From the NCBI GenBank assembly GCA_035578905.1, contig JAQJVL010000005.1:3429474-3493473 (forward strand): DNA of 64,000 nucleotides. The letters are read 5' to 3'. A program made the position numbers and the translations under genes. The notes under the pieces were generated by a model, which saw nothing but the letters and a program-made list of their open reading frames with translations, was not told the origin of the DNA and made no database searches. Below, piece after piece: positions 24,303-36,290 of the stretch; position 1 is the first letter of the stretch; every line of letters begins with the position of its first letter. The DNA comes from Stictocephala bisonia (Eukaryota; Arthropoda; Insecta; Hemiptera; Membracidae).

Positions 24303-25482
24303 CAGGGTGGTTATAAAGTCTCTCCCCCCACTTTTTAAATATAATTTATACTTAAAGTTTTTTTTAATGTAATGCCATTCATTATGTAGGTAGCTGAACG
24401 TTCTAACTTTTTTAATATTTTGGAATGTTGGGAGTAACCTTAGGTCCAAGATAAAGGAGTCAACTTTCGAATTCTTTATGAGAAGGCAGTCATGCAACAT
24501 GCTTATTAACATTGCCTTTTCACCCTGAATATTTAAAATTAAAAAGGGTTGTACCATTTTCAAGATATCTGTAGGTTAAATATGAAGAAGTAAACTTAAA
24601 ATTTGTAACGAGAAGACAGTCATGCTAGGACTATTAACGTTGACTTTTCACCCTGAAAACAATTGTATGTTTAAAACCTGAGAGGGTTGCATCGTTTCCA
24701 AGATATCAGTAGGTTGAAGGCATAGAAGTTGTCTTAAAATTTGTAACGAGAAGATAGTCATATAACATGTCTATTAACGTTGCCTTTTCACCCAAAAAAC
24801 AATTGTATATTTAAAATTCAAAAGGGTTGCATCGTTTCCAAGATATCAGTAGGTTGAAGGCATAGAAGTTGTCTTAAAATTTGTAACGAGAAGAAAGTCA
24901 TGCGACATGTCTATTAACGTTGCCTTTTCACCCTGAAAACAATTGTGTACAGCGTTTTTAAAACAGAGTTGTACCGTTTCCAATGTGATAAATATTTAAA
25001 GGAATTTTCACTATATATTAATAATATGTTACACTGAAAGATTTTTAAAGAAAAAATAAACAAAACCTTGACAGTACATTGAAAACAGTACAACCCTTTT
25101 GAATTTTAAATACACCATTCTTTTCAGGGTGTAAGGGCAATGTTAATAGACATATCACATGACTGCCTTTTCATTGCACATTTCAAGTCAACCTTCATCT
25201 CCAACCTACTGATACTTTGAAAACGGTACAACAATATTGAATTTTAAATATACCATTGTTTTCAGAGTGAAAAGGCAATGTTAATAAACATATTATATGA
25301 CTGTCTTCTCATAAAGAATTTGGAAGTTGACTCCTATATCTTGGACCTCAGGTTACTCCCAGTATTCCACAATATTTTAAAAGTTGGAGCATATACCAAT
25401 ATAATGAATAATATAACTGAAAAAAACTTTAAATGTAAATTGTTTTAAAAAATTTGGGGGAAGGGACCTTATAACCACTCTG
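24303..25482. mobile_element. TA-flanked foldback element with internal ~125-145-bp repeats
   Basis: 1180 bp. The left end CAGGGTGGTTATAAAGTCTC mirrors GGGACCTTATAACCACTCTG at the right, with TA outside both ends. The left part holds about four direct copies of a roughly 125-145-bp unit (GAAGGCATAGAAGTTGTCTT...TTAACGTTGCCTTTTCACCC), and two inverted copies follow at about 25080-25330 (TTTCAGGGTGTAAGGGCAATG). It is non-coding. The ends resemble those of the elements at 50054 and 51563, which share the CAG(G/A)GTGG start but differ inside. Confidence 0.75.
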
Positions 25483-25844
25483 TATATTAGTTTTTTATTA
25501 GAGTATTTCGCATTGGGTAGAAATCCAATATAAGTGAACGTCACACAACACAAATCAAACAATATCAGTAAAAACGATTAATTTGTGAATCCCTCGGGGC
25601 CGAGGTAGTTAAACTTGAGCAACTATACTGCAGTATTAAGTGAAATGATAATCATATTTGTACAACTTGGACTGACATTATAAAACTAAATTTGTGTTGT
25701 ATGACGTTCATTTGTATTAAAATTAACTATGTTAATTTTAAATTTTGTCTTTTGCTTTTAAATAAACAGAATTGTCATATGTTTTTTCTCAAAAAAGATT
25801 TTTTAAATAATTTTCCATTAGTTAATTTAAAAATCTATTATTAC
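25483..25844. other. AT-rich DNA without recognisable genes
   Basis: Nothing supported before the RTE fragment begins; the first codons of the 25692-26024 frame look unrelated to the RT. Confidence 0.5.
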
Positions 25845-26490
25845 CTGAAATTTACTCCCATCTTATTTAATCTAATTGTAGAGAAAAACAAGAAGGAAAT
25901 TGACGAGCACAATTTTGAAGGTGTGATGATTAATGGAAGGATATTGTATTTTTTAGCATATGAAGATGACTGTTTTGTAATCAGTAAGTCGGAGGAAGAA
26001 TTACAAGAGATAATCAAATATTAGAAACAGTAGCAAATATTAGTAAAATTGGATTATTGGTCAAACCTTCCAAACCTGAGTATTTCATTATTGGCAGGAG
26101 AATAAAAATCATGACCGAAACATTACAGTTGGCAATAACTGCTACAAGAGGCTACAAGAGACTTCAAGAGGTTAAATACCTAGGAACCATATTCACCGAA
26201 AACTCCTCCAATAAAAGCCAGATTGCAAGCAGCAAATAGAAGCTCAATGCACTTAATAAAATACTAAGCTCAAGAAACATTTCCTGTGAACTTAAATTAA
26301 GACTGTGCAAAACATTTATTTGTCCCACTCTTTTGTACGGTTGCTAAACATGGCGCACACGTAACACAGACCTGAGTCGACTCCTGATATTTGAAAGAAG
26401 AGTGCTACAGAAGGTTTTTGGCCCAGTTCTTGGCTTAGAAACAGGAGAATGGAGAAGAAGACATAATGAAGAACTACTACATCAAGAGTA
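25845..26490 (+). pseudogene. RTE-type LINE reverse transcriptase fragment
   Basis: Decayed piece of an endonuclease-reverse transcriptase of the type widely annotated in insects. Frame one gives FTPILFNLIVEK and then LAYEDDCFVIS, where the family has LAYADD; the Y-x-DD box keeps both aspartates. After a stop at 26022 the next frame gives VKYLGTIFTEN, a family hallmark, followed by KLRLCKTFICPTLLYGC, TWRTRNTD and FERRVLQKVFGP, and then GEWRRRHNEELL. Stops and frameshifts make it non-functional. Both the 5' and 3' ends are missing. The clade call rests on the VKYLGT...LYGAETW-like and ERR(I/V)LRK(I/V)FGP blocks. Confidence 0.8.
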
Positions 26491-27000
26491 GGCTACTGGA
26501 GTATGATGGATTGTCATACGTTTTTAGAATAGGCATAATTAGTACTCTCGGCTCATTAAATATTAAATGGTATATTTCTTCAACCAGTCTTTATTTGGAT
26601 TTTCATAAAATAGAATTCCAGTTAACATCATATACAGGATTTTATTAGCAGAGCTTAACACTAAAATTGGAATAAGAAAAATACTACGCATTTCTACAAT
26701 ATGTTTACTTTGATTTTGATTTAATATTTTCCAAAATAAATTTAACTGAGAAAAACTAAAAAATAATTAAATCATTAAAGATGTTCAAGTTTCATATGTC
26801 CAACCAAAAACAGAGTAATTAAAGCCCTTTTTATGGTATTTTAACTTATGCTCTTTAATTTAAAAAAATAATATATCATAATGAAAGATACATTTTCCTA
26901 CTTGCTTTGGTCAAGTTGAATAAAGGGTTATAATTAACAAAATGTTCGCTAGATGAAGACAGGTCTTCTAGCCCGATGGACTGAGGAGGAACAACTGTGA
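26491..27000. other. AT-rich DNA without recognisable genes
   Basis: No supported gene; a chance frame at 26466-26648 begins inside the RTE remnant. Confidence 0.5.
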
Positions 27001-27092
27001 AGGAACCAAGCGTGAAGGAACCAAGTGTGAAGGAACCAAGTGTGAAGGAAGTGTCACTCCAAGCTTAGAGCCACACTTCCTTCACACTTGGT
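27001..27092. repeat. 15-bp repeats ending in a perfect 20-bp hairpin
   Basis: About three direct copies of GTGAAGGAACCAAG(T/C) lead into ACCAAGTGTGAAGGAAGTGT (27035-27054), whose exact reverse complement lies at 27073-27092, with an 18-nt loop. This could form a strong stem in DNA or RNA. Confidence 0.85.
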
Positions 27093-27299
27093 CTCTCCTC
27101 TGTGGTGGTGAGTTGCCCATGTCAAGCTAACACTCCTCAGAGATTATGGCTTGGCATCCGTAAACCAAAATGGAGTTGGTAGTAATAACTTGACACCTTC
27201 CCAGCCTGAAATTCCTATTATAGTCGGACTTTAAGTTAAAAACAACATAAAACTGAAACCGTCCAAGTCAGGTAAATGTAAAGGAGCTTGCATGCTCGA

Positions 27300-27700
27300 G
27301 ATTTGGACCTCGAGATTTGGACAATCTCGATGGGTGGGGTAGTTTGACCCAATATTATGAAACAAATCTCAAAGGGTGGGGTAGTTACCCGATATTGTGA
27401 AACAAATCTCGATGGGTAAGGCAGTTTAACCCACTATTTTTTAACAAATCTCTATGGCGAGGTAGTTTGACCTAATATTCTGAAACAAATCTCGATGGGT
27501 GGCATAGTTTTTTGACCCAGTATTAAGAAATAAATCTTTATGGATGGGGAAGTTTGATCCAGTATTCCGAAACATATATCGTTGGTAGGGTAGGTTGACT
27601 AAATATTAAAAAACATATATCTTGGGTTAGGTAGTAAGATCCAATATTTTGATACATATCCCGTGGGTTGGGTAGTTTGAATCAATATTCCGAAACTTTT
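27300..27700. repeat. Degenerate ~58-60-bp tandem repeat
   Basis: Repeated blocks of ATCTCGATGGGTGGGGTAG, TTTGACCCAATATT and GAAACAAATCTC, with increasing divergence to the right (about seven units). Older than the near-identical arrays elsewhere in the window. Confidence 0.7.
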
Positions 27701-28918
27701 AAATGGCAAGAAAATATTTTATCATGCGCATACTAAGTGCAATACTCGATAATTTGTTTACTTCATTGCAATGTATTGTTACCGGTACACAAATCAACTT
27801 GTAATAAAAGGAATTATTTCTGATAGGAGACATCGCCTCAACACGAGGGGGTGTGCTCCTGGTGGACACTAGCTACTTACTGAAGTGCTCAAGCTAGTCA
27901 ATCGGGACACTATGTCGCTCTTATACAAACTGACGTCTCTATACCTATGCAGATTGTGCAGAGAGCATCGCCATGTTTGGCTTGCGTAAATTCTGTATAA
28001 GAACTTGAAACCAATTCAAACACATCAATTTATAAATAAATAATTTCTTAAATGACTTTGACTGTTATATTCTTAGAAAAATGACTATAAACGTATTTAA
28101 TATAGTATTTTTTAGACCACTAATACAAAGTTTTCAAAACAATTAATAGTGTAATCAATTTATTTTTGATAATCTACAGTAAACTTTATGTTCCCGTATA
28201 CTGTCAATGCTGATTTTACTCATATCTAGTTTAATTTTAAATTAATTTCATGAATTAAGAAATTACTTCATTCTAAGTTAGTTTATGGCTTGAAATGTAA
28301 TTTAATTTCAATAAATGAAACAGTCTTGACTGATTGTACAAAATGAGAGAGGGGGTTTTGTGCAATCCACTAAGTCTTTATTCTCAACGTAACGATATAT
28401 TGAAACTTATAATGCCCTTAGCTGGGTGGCCCATGAGTGAATTTTTAATTTTTATGTTTCTAAGTTTTTAATAAGTGAATCCACAATCTAAAAACATTGT
28501 TTTCCGTCAACAAAATTTCCTAGCACTAATAAGTAATAACAGTTAGGACTGCTTTCTTGAGACGCTTGTAAAAAAAATTTATATGTATAATTACTTAAAT
28601 TCTTTATTTGAGTTTAAACAAAAACATTGTGTAAACCATTATACATAGAGATATATATGTACATACAAATTTGTGTTACAGCATATACAAATCTCATTTT
28701 TTCTTAGTTTAGTAAAAATATTGATTACCTAAATAGCTGTCACTTAATTATTAATAAATAATGACGTAAATGGATCAGGCTACTTTGTGCCTTCGAAAAA
28801 TAAAAAGACAGTTTGCAATTGTTGATTCAGTATCATATCTTCAAAAGTTCATTACTCTGCATTATGAAATTAAAAGTTGATAAACATGTACCTTAAAAAA
28901 TTATGGTTACAAAATGTA
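27701..28918. other. AT-rich DNA without recognisable genes
   Basis: No gene or repeat family recognised. Confidence 0.5.
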
Positions 28919-29369
28919 CAGTTTGGGAAAAAATATGGAAACGCTTTCACAATATTATTTTTTTCCATAATTTGATAATTTAATTTTTTTGATAATTGTG
29001 TTTTGTAAAGTATAATTGTTGATCAGAATAATTTACTTAAAACTGTTAAATAGCGGGGAAATAATATTGTTCAAATTAGTTAATTTGAAATTCAAATAAC
29101 TGCTACTCTGGAAAGGATAAACCTTTCGAAGCCCAGTGTGCGCCAATTAATTTCTCTTGAATAAACCCCTTCGTTTAATACCAAACTCAACCTAGGCTTA
29201 CGTTGAAGATTTTCATTCAACTCCTCATGGGCTGTCCTCCTGAAAAGATGAAATGTCGCCAATGGTGTTAAAAATATATGTTCTTTGTAACTATAATCAT
29301 GTACAAGATTTCACTTTTACAAGTCAAGTCATACAAGTTGTGAAAGCGTTTCCATATTTTTTTCACCTG
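28919..29369. mobile_element. TA-flanked MITE (GGGTGGAAAAAATATGG family), copy 1
   Basis: 451 bp. The left end CAGTTTGGGAAAAAATATGG...AACGCTTTCAC is mirrored at the right by GTGAAAGCGTTTCCATATTT...CACCTG, with TA on both sides. The interior (ACCTTTCGAAG, CTGCTACTCTGGAAAGGATA, TACAAGATTTCACTTTTAC) matches, in reverse orientation, the element at 51563-51979. Non-coding. Confidence 0.85.
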
Positions 29370-29975
29370 TATATTTCAGAAATATTAGCTTTAAGGATTG
29401 GAATTTTGTATTGATAAAAAATTATTATGACACATAACAATTATAAAAAAATTATCTGCAGTATTATCATCCATTTTCATTAATGGAATATTTCTTTATT
29501 TTTTATGGGGGAAAATATAATATTTTAGAATTGAAAATAATGTAATTATAATTATTTGTTAGTAGAGTCATTTTATTCATTTGATTTTGTGTTGCTAATA
29601 TTAATTCACAACAATTTTAAATATACATTAACATCCACACCATTACGTAAAGTGGGCACCCGTCATGTTATGACATTTGTTGACAGGAAACCGATTCAAC
29701 TTTTCCTCATACATGTTACATTTGCTAACAATTACTATATTATAAAATTTAATTAATAATTGTTATAAAAATATATATTAACAATACTTGTTTTAATTTA
29801 AAGTTAACCCCAAATAAATAAAGAAACTTACAACATATTTTAAATAATAGCAACGGGCTATCTCTTTTTTAACCTTACTCTGCCAATTCCCAATATACTA
29901 TTGACCTGTATGGGAAACTTATCAGATAGAGTAGGGGGAGAACCAGTACAGTACAAAGTTAATAATACTTATAGA
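29370..29975. other. AT-rich DNA without recognisable genes
   Basis: No supported gene. Confidence 0.5.
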
Positions 29976-30191
29976 ACTAACAGTCAAGGCCAGGATTGGA
30001 ACCTACAGTATCTCTAGCCCAGGTACACCACCCGCTGTTCATTTGTCATTGGGCTATTAATTAATGACACTTTCTAAGGAATAGTCGGCCTTAGTTTGTA
30101 ACAATGACTACATTCGCTCATATACATTTATCACACTCATTCGAAATCCATATTCGCCCATATCTTGACGATCGGCGTCTTATGAATAAAT

Positions 30192-30222
<31 letters not shown>

Positions 30223-31297
30223 AGTCATCACGCCTTAGACCGATCGGCCATCGGCTCTCCCTATAACGACTAACAGTCAAGGCCAAGATTGGAACCTACA
30301 GTATCTCTAGCCCAGGTACATAGTCATCACGCCTTAGACCGATCGGCCATCGGCTCTCCCTATAACGACTAACAGTCAAGTCCAGGATTGGAACCTAAGG
30401 ATCTCTAGCCCAGGTACATAGTTATCACGCCTTAGACCGATCGGCCATCGGCTCTCCCTATAACGACTAACAGTCAAGGCCAAGATTGGAACCTACAGTA
30501 TCTCTAGCCCAGGTGCATAGTCATCACGCCTTAGACCGATCGGCCATCGGCTCTCCCTATAACGACTAACAGTCAAGGCCAAGATTGGAACCTACAGTAT
30601 CTCTAGCCCAGGTGCATAGTCATCACGCCTTAGACCGATCGGCCATCGGCTCTCCCTATAACGACTAACAGTCAAGGCCAAGATTGGAACCTACAGTATC
30701 TCTAGCCCAGGTGCATAGTCATCACGCCTTGGATCGATCGGCCATCGGCTCTCCCTATAACGACTAACAGTCAAGGCCAAGATTGGAACCTACAGTATCT
30801 CTAGCCCAGGTGCATAGTCATCACGCCTTAGACCGATCGGCCATCGGCTCTCCCTATAACGACTAACAGTCAAGGCCAAGATTGGAACCTACAGTATCTC
30901 TAGCCCAGGTGCATAGTCATCACGCCTTAGACCGATCGGCCATCGGCTCTCCCTATAACGACTAACAGTCAAGGCCAAGATTGGAACCTACAGTATCTCT
31001 AGCCCAGGTACATAGTCATCACGCCTTAGACCGATCGGCCATCGGCTCTCCCTATAACGACTAACAGTCAAGGCCAAGATTGGAACCTACAGTATCTCTA
31101 GCCCAGGTACATAGTCATCACGCCTTAGACCGATCGGCCATCGGCTCTCCCTATAACGACTAACAGTCAAGGCCAAGATTGGAACCTACAGTATCTCTAG
31201 CCCAGGTGCATAGTCATCACGCCTTGGATCGATCGGCCATCGGCTCTCCCTATAAAGACTAACAGTCAAGGCCAAGATTGGAACCTACAGTATCTCT
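29976..31297 (-). repeat. 99-bp tandem array of a tRNA-like (SINE-head) unit
   Basis: About eleven units 99 bp apart (GACTAACAGTCAAGGCC at 30268, 30367, 30465 and so on to 31257), plus a partial unit at 29976-30027. Read on the minus strand each unit has a tRNA-like pol III promoter: GATGGCCGATCGGTCTAAGG (A box, as in class II Leu/Ser tRNAs), then about 43 nt, then GGTTCCAATCTTGGCC (B-box-like). This is the arrangement of a tRNA-derived SINE head, here amplified in tandem. I call it a tRNA-like array, not functional tRNA genes; no clean cloverleaf was derived by eye. Confidence 0.75.
30028..30217 (+). mobile_element. 5'-truncated retroposon with A26 tail inside the 99-bp array
   Basis: About 160 bp ending CGATCGGCGTCTTATGAATA...AATAAA and 26 As (30192-30217) interrupts a unit between CCAGGTAC and TACATAGTC, with TAC(A) duplicated on both sides. 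The 3' sequence resembles the tail of an insect LINE (inference). Its orientation is opposite to the tRNA-like units. Confidence 0.7.
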
Positions 31298-31551
31298 AAT
31301 TTAGGCTTTAAGGTTCAAAATCCTAACACCTTACACAGCTCGGTCACCAGCATGCGTTCAGAGATTTACGAAGAGTGTTAAAACGTGTTTCATTAGTGAA
31401 CCTGTTTAAAATGTTAATTGAAATTTTAGACGACGAATTCAATACCTGTTTAGTTAAAATTTCTATTAGTGGCATACTTAATATGTGAATTTTTTTATCA
31501 CTTAATTAAATAATATTGATTGAATGACCGTTAACTTGGAATAATATTAAT
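31298..31551. other. Short spacer without recognisable features
   Basis: AT-rich DNA between two tandem arrays. Confidence 0.5.
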
Positions 31552-32195
31552 GTTTCAGCACATACACCGTGAAAGGTGACATGTTATTACAATCAGGGTC
31601 ACTCACTGACTGGGCTCACATCAGACAAGATTACGCCAATCCTACAATACACTACAGTCCTGACCGTCTCAGGTACATGGGTAGTGTTTCAGCACATACA
31701 CCGTGACAGATGGCATGTTATTACAATCAGAGTCACTCACTGACTAGGCTCACATCAGACAGGATTATGCCAATCCTACAATACACTACAGTCCTGACCG
31801 TCTCAGGTACATGGGTAGTGTTTCAGCACATACACCGTGACAGATGGCATGTTATTACAATCAGGGTCACTCACTGACTGGGCTCACATCAGACAAGATT
31901 ATGCCAATCCTACAATACACTACAGTCCTGACCGTCTCAGGTACATGGGTAGTGTTTCAGCCATACACCGTGACAGATGGCATGTTATTACAATCAGGGT
32001 CACTCACTGACTAGGCTCACATCAGACAAGATTATGCCAATCCTACAATACACTACAGTCCTGACCGTCTCAGGTACATGGGTAGTGTTTCAGCCATACA
32101 CCGTGACAGATGGCATGTTATTACAATCAGGGTCACTCACTGACTAGGCTCACATCAGACAAGATTACGCCACTCCCTTACACTACAGGCCTGTC
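31552..32195. repeat. 134-bp tandem repeat (about 5 copies)
   Basis: GTTTCAGCACATACACCGTG...ATTACAATCAGGGTCACTCA...TGACCGTCTCAGGTACATGG repeats with a 134-bp step (31552, 31686, 31820). The two later units carry CAGCCATAC, which is 2 bp shorter. The last unit is truncated near 32190. Confidence 0.9.
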
Positions 32196-32909
32196 CACAT
32201 CAAGATAAGGTACCATCACTTAATGGTTATTCGAGTGAAGCCATTCGTCGATCAATCATCACTCCTACAAGCACTACGACGAAGTGAGTGTTGTCGCAAG
32301 TTGTCTCCTTGACAGGTGTCGTGGCGGGTTGAGTGGATGTAATGGGGTACACGACAAAACACGGTTTAGACGGATGAGCTTTTAACCGACCTAAACACGA
32401 CGTTTAATATTTACGTAGGCCCTCTTGATAATAAACAAGTACATAATACAAGTACGTATGGCAAGTATTTGTAGACATACCATCAAATGGAATCTATTAT
32501 CAATTTAATGAGACATAATATTTCGAAATTGCTCTATTCAGCAATCACTAAGTATTGCCCAATTCATGTCACTCGGTATCTTGCTAAGTGACTTATGATT
32601 TAACAGCTATATTTTTAGTACAGTAAATCATTATTTATAAATATATTTTGTGTACATTTAGCCATGTGTTTAACTCACTCATTATATTTGTTCTAGTAGT
32701 TATTAAATCAAGATCTCGGACCCGAGTATTATGAACTGTTTAAAATTATATTCTACTGTGTATCAAACATTTAAGTTATGAGAAAAAAATGCAGTACTCT
32801 ACATTTCATTAAATTACCGACAAGGTGGTAATATACAGAGTGCTTTACGTATTCAATGTCATGAAGAAACTTGACAACGCGTTTCAGACTAAAACATCCA
32901 TCCTTGATT
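32196..32909. other. DNA without recognisable genes
   Basis: No supported gene. Confidence 0.5.
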
Positions 32910-33563
32910 CTACAAGCTGTTATGCTTCGTATTTCTTGATTCTCTGTAGACAAACTGTCATGCTTCGTCTTCCTTGATTCTCTGTAGACAAGCTGTCATG
33001 CTTCATCTTCCTTGATTCTCTGTAGACAAGCTGTTATGCTTCGTATTTCTTGATTCTCTGTAGACAAGCTGTCATGCTTCGTCTTCCTTGATTCTCTGTA
33101 GACAAGCTGTCATGCTTCGTCTTCCTTGATTCTCTGTAGACAAGCTGTCATGCTTCATCTTCCTTGATTCTCTGTAGACAAGCTGTCATGCTTCGTATTT
33201 CTTGATTCTCTGTAGACAAGCTGTCATGCTTCGTTCTCTGTAGACAAGCTGTCATGCTTCATCTTCCTTGATTCTCTGTAGACAAGCTGTCATGCTTCGT
33301 CTTCCTTGATTCTGTGTGGACAAGCTGTCATGCTTCGTCTTCCTTGATTCTCTGTAGACAAACTGTCATGCTTCGTCTTTGATTCTGTGTAGACAAGCTG
33401 TCATGCTTCGTCTTCCTTGATTCTCTGTAGAAAAACTGTCATGCTTCGTCTTCTTTGATTCTCTGTAGACAAGCTGTCATGCTTCGTCTTCCTTGATTCT
33501 CTGTAGACAAGCTGTCATGCTTCGTCTTCCTTGATTCTCTGTAGACAAGCTGTTATGTTTCGT
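32910..33563. repeat. 38-bp minisatellite (about 17 copies)
   Basis: Unit CTTGATTCTCTGTAGACAAG plus CTGTCATGCTTCGTCTTC, step 38 bp (32941, 32979). One unit near 33232 has lost part of the CTTCCTTGA segment. Scattered CATCTTC and GTATTTC variants make it useful for strain typing. Confidence 0.9.
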
Positions 33564-35590
33564 CAAAAACCATAGGGAAGGAATATAAACTCTTCTTGCC
33601 CAAAACCAAAATGATTGACATTTTTGGGAAAAATTTTAATGTTCAAAAGTATATTCGAGTGGAATATTAAATAAGAACATTCCTTGTCTAGAGTTAGAAT
33701 ATACAGTTAGATTTAAGTTGCATAGTAATAAATTGGACGTATTTCCAGAACATGAGCAAATGTTTTGTACATATTTTATTTGAATATGTGTACCGAGTTT
33801 TATTTAATATAAATAAAACGTTAGTACCTAAAAACTATTAATCTAAAAACTTGCGTTATGAATGTTATCCATTTCTTGACTATATTTCAAGTTGGGTTGA
33901 GAATATGTCAAAGAATTCGATTTAAGGAAATTAACTCACCGCTTTTTGTACATATTTCGGAGAAATTAAGTTTTTCTGCACATTATTTATGTTTTCGATA
34001 ATTATAAAAATAATTTGTACGCTTTATACAGTGTATCGGTATACCTAAGCGATAAGTGTAATAATAGAATAGTTCGGAATGACAAGGAACAGATGAGCTG
34101 CTACATGAGTGCCAAACTGACGACCTTCCATCTTAATTTAACTACTTGTGCCACCTGTGCAGTGGGGCGGTTGACCTTTGGGGTTGTACACCCAACACAA
34201 ACATCTCCGACACCTTTGGCGTCACACACAAAGGAAAGTGCGTAGAAAACAAATACACACCATTGCGAATAGTGAATATTTATGTTTTTACCTTTTAAGC
34301 AATTTCATTAGCGGAGACATATTTGAAGCTGCCTGTCGAGTAATAAAACAGTTTTTATCACTTAAAGTTGAGCTGTCGGTGTGGTATGTATTGGAACCGG
34401 GCTAAAGTAAACCGAAATATAAACTATTGGCTATTTATAAATAGATTTTTTTCAAAAACTAAGTAAAAACCGTTAAATAAAAACACGAAAGTTAGACACA
34501 TGCTGAGTCTGTAGATATAAGGTTGAAACTGAAAGAAATATAATCAACAATGACGATTTATTACGTTCATTAGATATTTTTACACACTCGTCAAAATTAA
34601 GAAAATGGAAGTCATAAATAAGTCTAAATTACATCTAAAACATTTTGAACGAGTCTTTTTTTAGCCTTAAATATATTTTTCATTAACGTCTAATTTCAAC
34701 TGTACAATGTTAAACTGCTCAAATACTAATTATTTACAATCAATTCTGTTTGTAATCCCTAAACGTATAATTAAGTTAAATATTAAATTAAGAGCTTAAT
34801 CTTTATTAATCTAATGTTTAATTTATATCAATAGAATTTATAATAATAAAATCTCATTTCTTTACATTAACTAAAGTAAAAATTTAAGTTGTTCGCTTTC
34901 ACTTGTGAACTTGTGTTCTTACTCATCTACGGAGTAAGAAAATATGTTCCAATAGTTTCGGTTGAAAACACAGCTAAATCATTCCAGATTCCACAATCAC
35001 ACATCAGCGTTCACCGGAAGTATTCGGCCAATGACTATAACCATTGATTTTACTATATAAATGTATAGTAAAATCAATGCTATAACACATTAGAGACGAT
35101 ACCACTGTCTTACAAGTGATAATACAAGTCTTACAATATACATAAATGAATATAATAATTAAAGTCGTATATTTTTGTTGTATACCCAAAGTCAGTATTC
35201 TAGAGAGTTTCATTTTATTTTCTAAAACCATTGACACCTCTAACTCCCCGTAACTCATATATTATTACGCTCGTGAGGGAAGCTCGACCTACGGCCTCGC
35301 CAGGGTATTTGACCTGTTTGACGATAATTTATAATTTTTGGGGCAGTGAAGCCCATAGACATATTCTAAAATGTGATGGCATATTAAGACTAAAGAGCCT
35401 TAATTATCCTTTAATTAAGAATAAGAGTAACTATCCAAAAATATATGTTTTACATTAATATCTTTAATTTGATACCCCACTTGGGTGTGTTAATTCAACT
35501 TTACTCATTTTTGAGATTTCAGGCAAGTTTTTTTCGGGAGACAGAACCCATAAACGTTGTCTCTTCCTAAATATAATGGTACATTCAGAT
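33564..35590. other. AT-rich DNA without recognisable genes
   Basis: No supported gene; overlapping short frames around 34.0-34.4 kb show no recognisable domain. A strong hairpin lies at 35042-35079. Confidence 0.5.
35042..35079. repeat. Perfect 16-bp hairpin with 6-nt loop
   Basis: CATTGATTTTACTATA (35042-35057) and its exact complement TATAGTAAAATCAATG (35064-35079). The size would suit a small foldback or a hairpin RNA stem, but nothing else supports an RNA gene. Confidence 0.75.
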
Positions 35591-36290
35591 TTAGGAGATA
35601 AATACTTGTAGTTTGATGATACCCCACTTGGCCGTTTTATTTAGGAGATAAATACTTGTAGTTTGATGATACCCCACTTGGCCGTTTTATTTAGGAGATA
35701 AATACTTGTAGTTTGATGATACCCCACTTGGCCGTTTTATTTAGGAGATAAATACTTGTAGTTTGATGATACCCCACTTGGCCGTTTTATTTAGGAGATA
35801 AATACTTGTAGTTTGATGATACCCCACTTGGCCGTTTTATTTAGGAGATAAATACTTGTAGTTTGATGATACCCCACTTGGCCGTTTTATTTAGGAGATA
35901 AATACTTGTAGTTTGATGATATCCCACTTGGCCGTTTTATTTAGGAGATAAATACTTGTAGTTTGATGATACCCCACTTGGCCGTTTTATTTAGGAGATA
36001 AATACTTGTAGTTTGATGATACCCCACTTGGCCGTTTTATTTAGGAGATAAATACTTGTAGTTTGATGATACCCCACTTGGCCGTTTTATTTAGGAGATA
36101 AATACTTGTAGTTTGATGATACCCCACTTGGCCGTTTTATTTAGGAGATAAATACTTGTAGTTTGATGATATCCCACTTGGCCGTTTTATTTAGGAGATA
36201 AATACTTGTAGTTTGATGATACCCCACTTGGCCGTTTTATTTAGGAGATAAATACTTGTAGTTTGATGATACCCCACTTGGCCGTTTTAT
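35591..36290. repeat. 50-bp minisatellite, 14 nearly identical copies
   Basis: Exactly 14 units of TTAGGAGATAAATACTTGTA...GATACCCCACTTGG...TTTTAT. All are identical apart from GATATCCC replacing GATACCCC in two units, about 35919 and 36169, which are 250 bp (five units) apart. This suggests that blocks of five units were duplicated. A single diverged ancestor-like segment (GATACCCCACTTGGG) is found at about 35471. Very recent expansion. Confidence 0.97.

Noticed and set aside
30225..31297. CRISPR-like array of regular repeats
   Set aside because: No unique spacers: the whole 99-bp unit is repeated, the context is eukaryotic, and the unit is tRNA-like.
34015..34405. Overlapping ORFs of about 75 codons
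   Set aside because: No domain, no splice or start context; two overlapping frames in the same place suggest chance.
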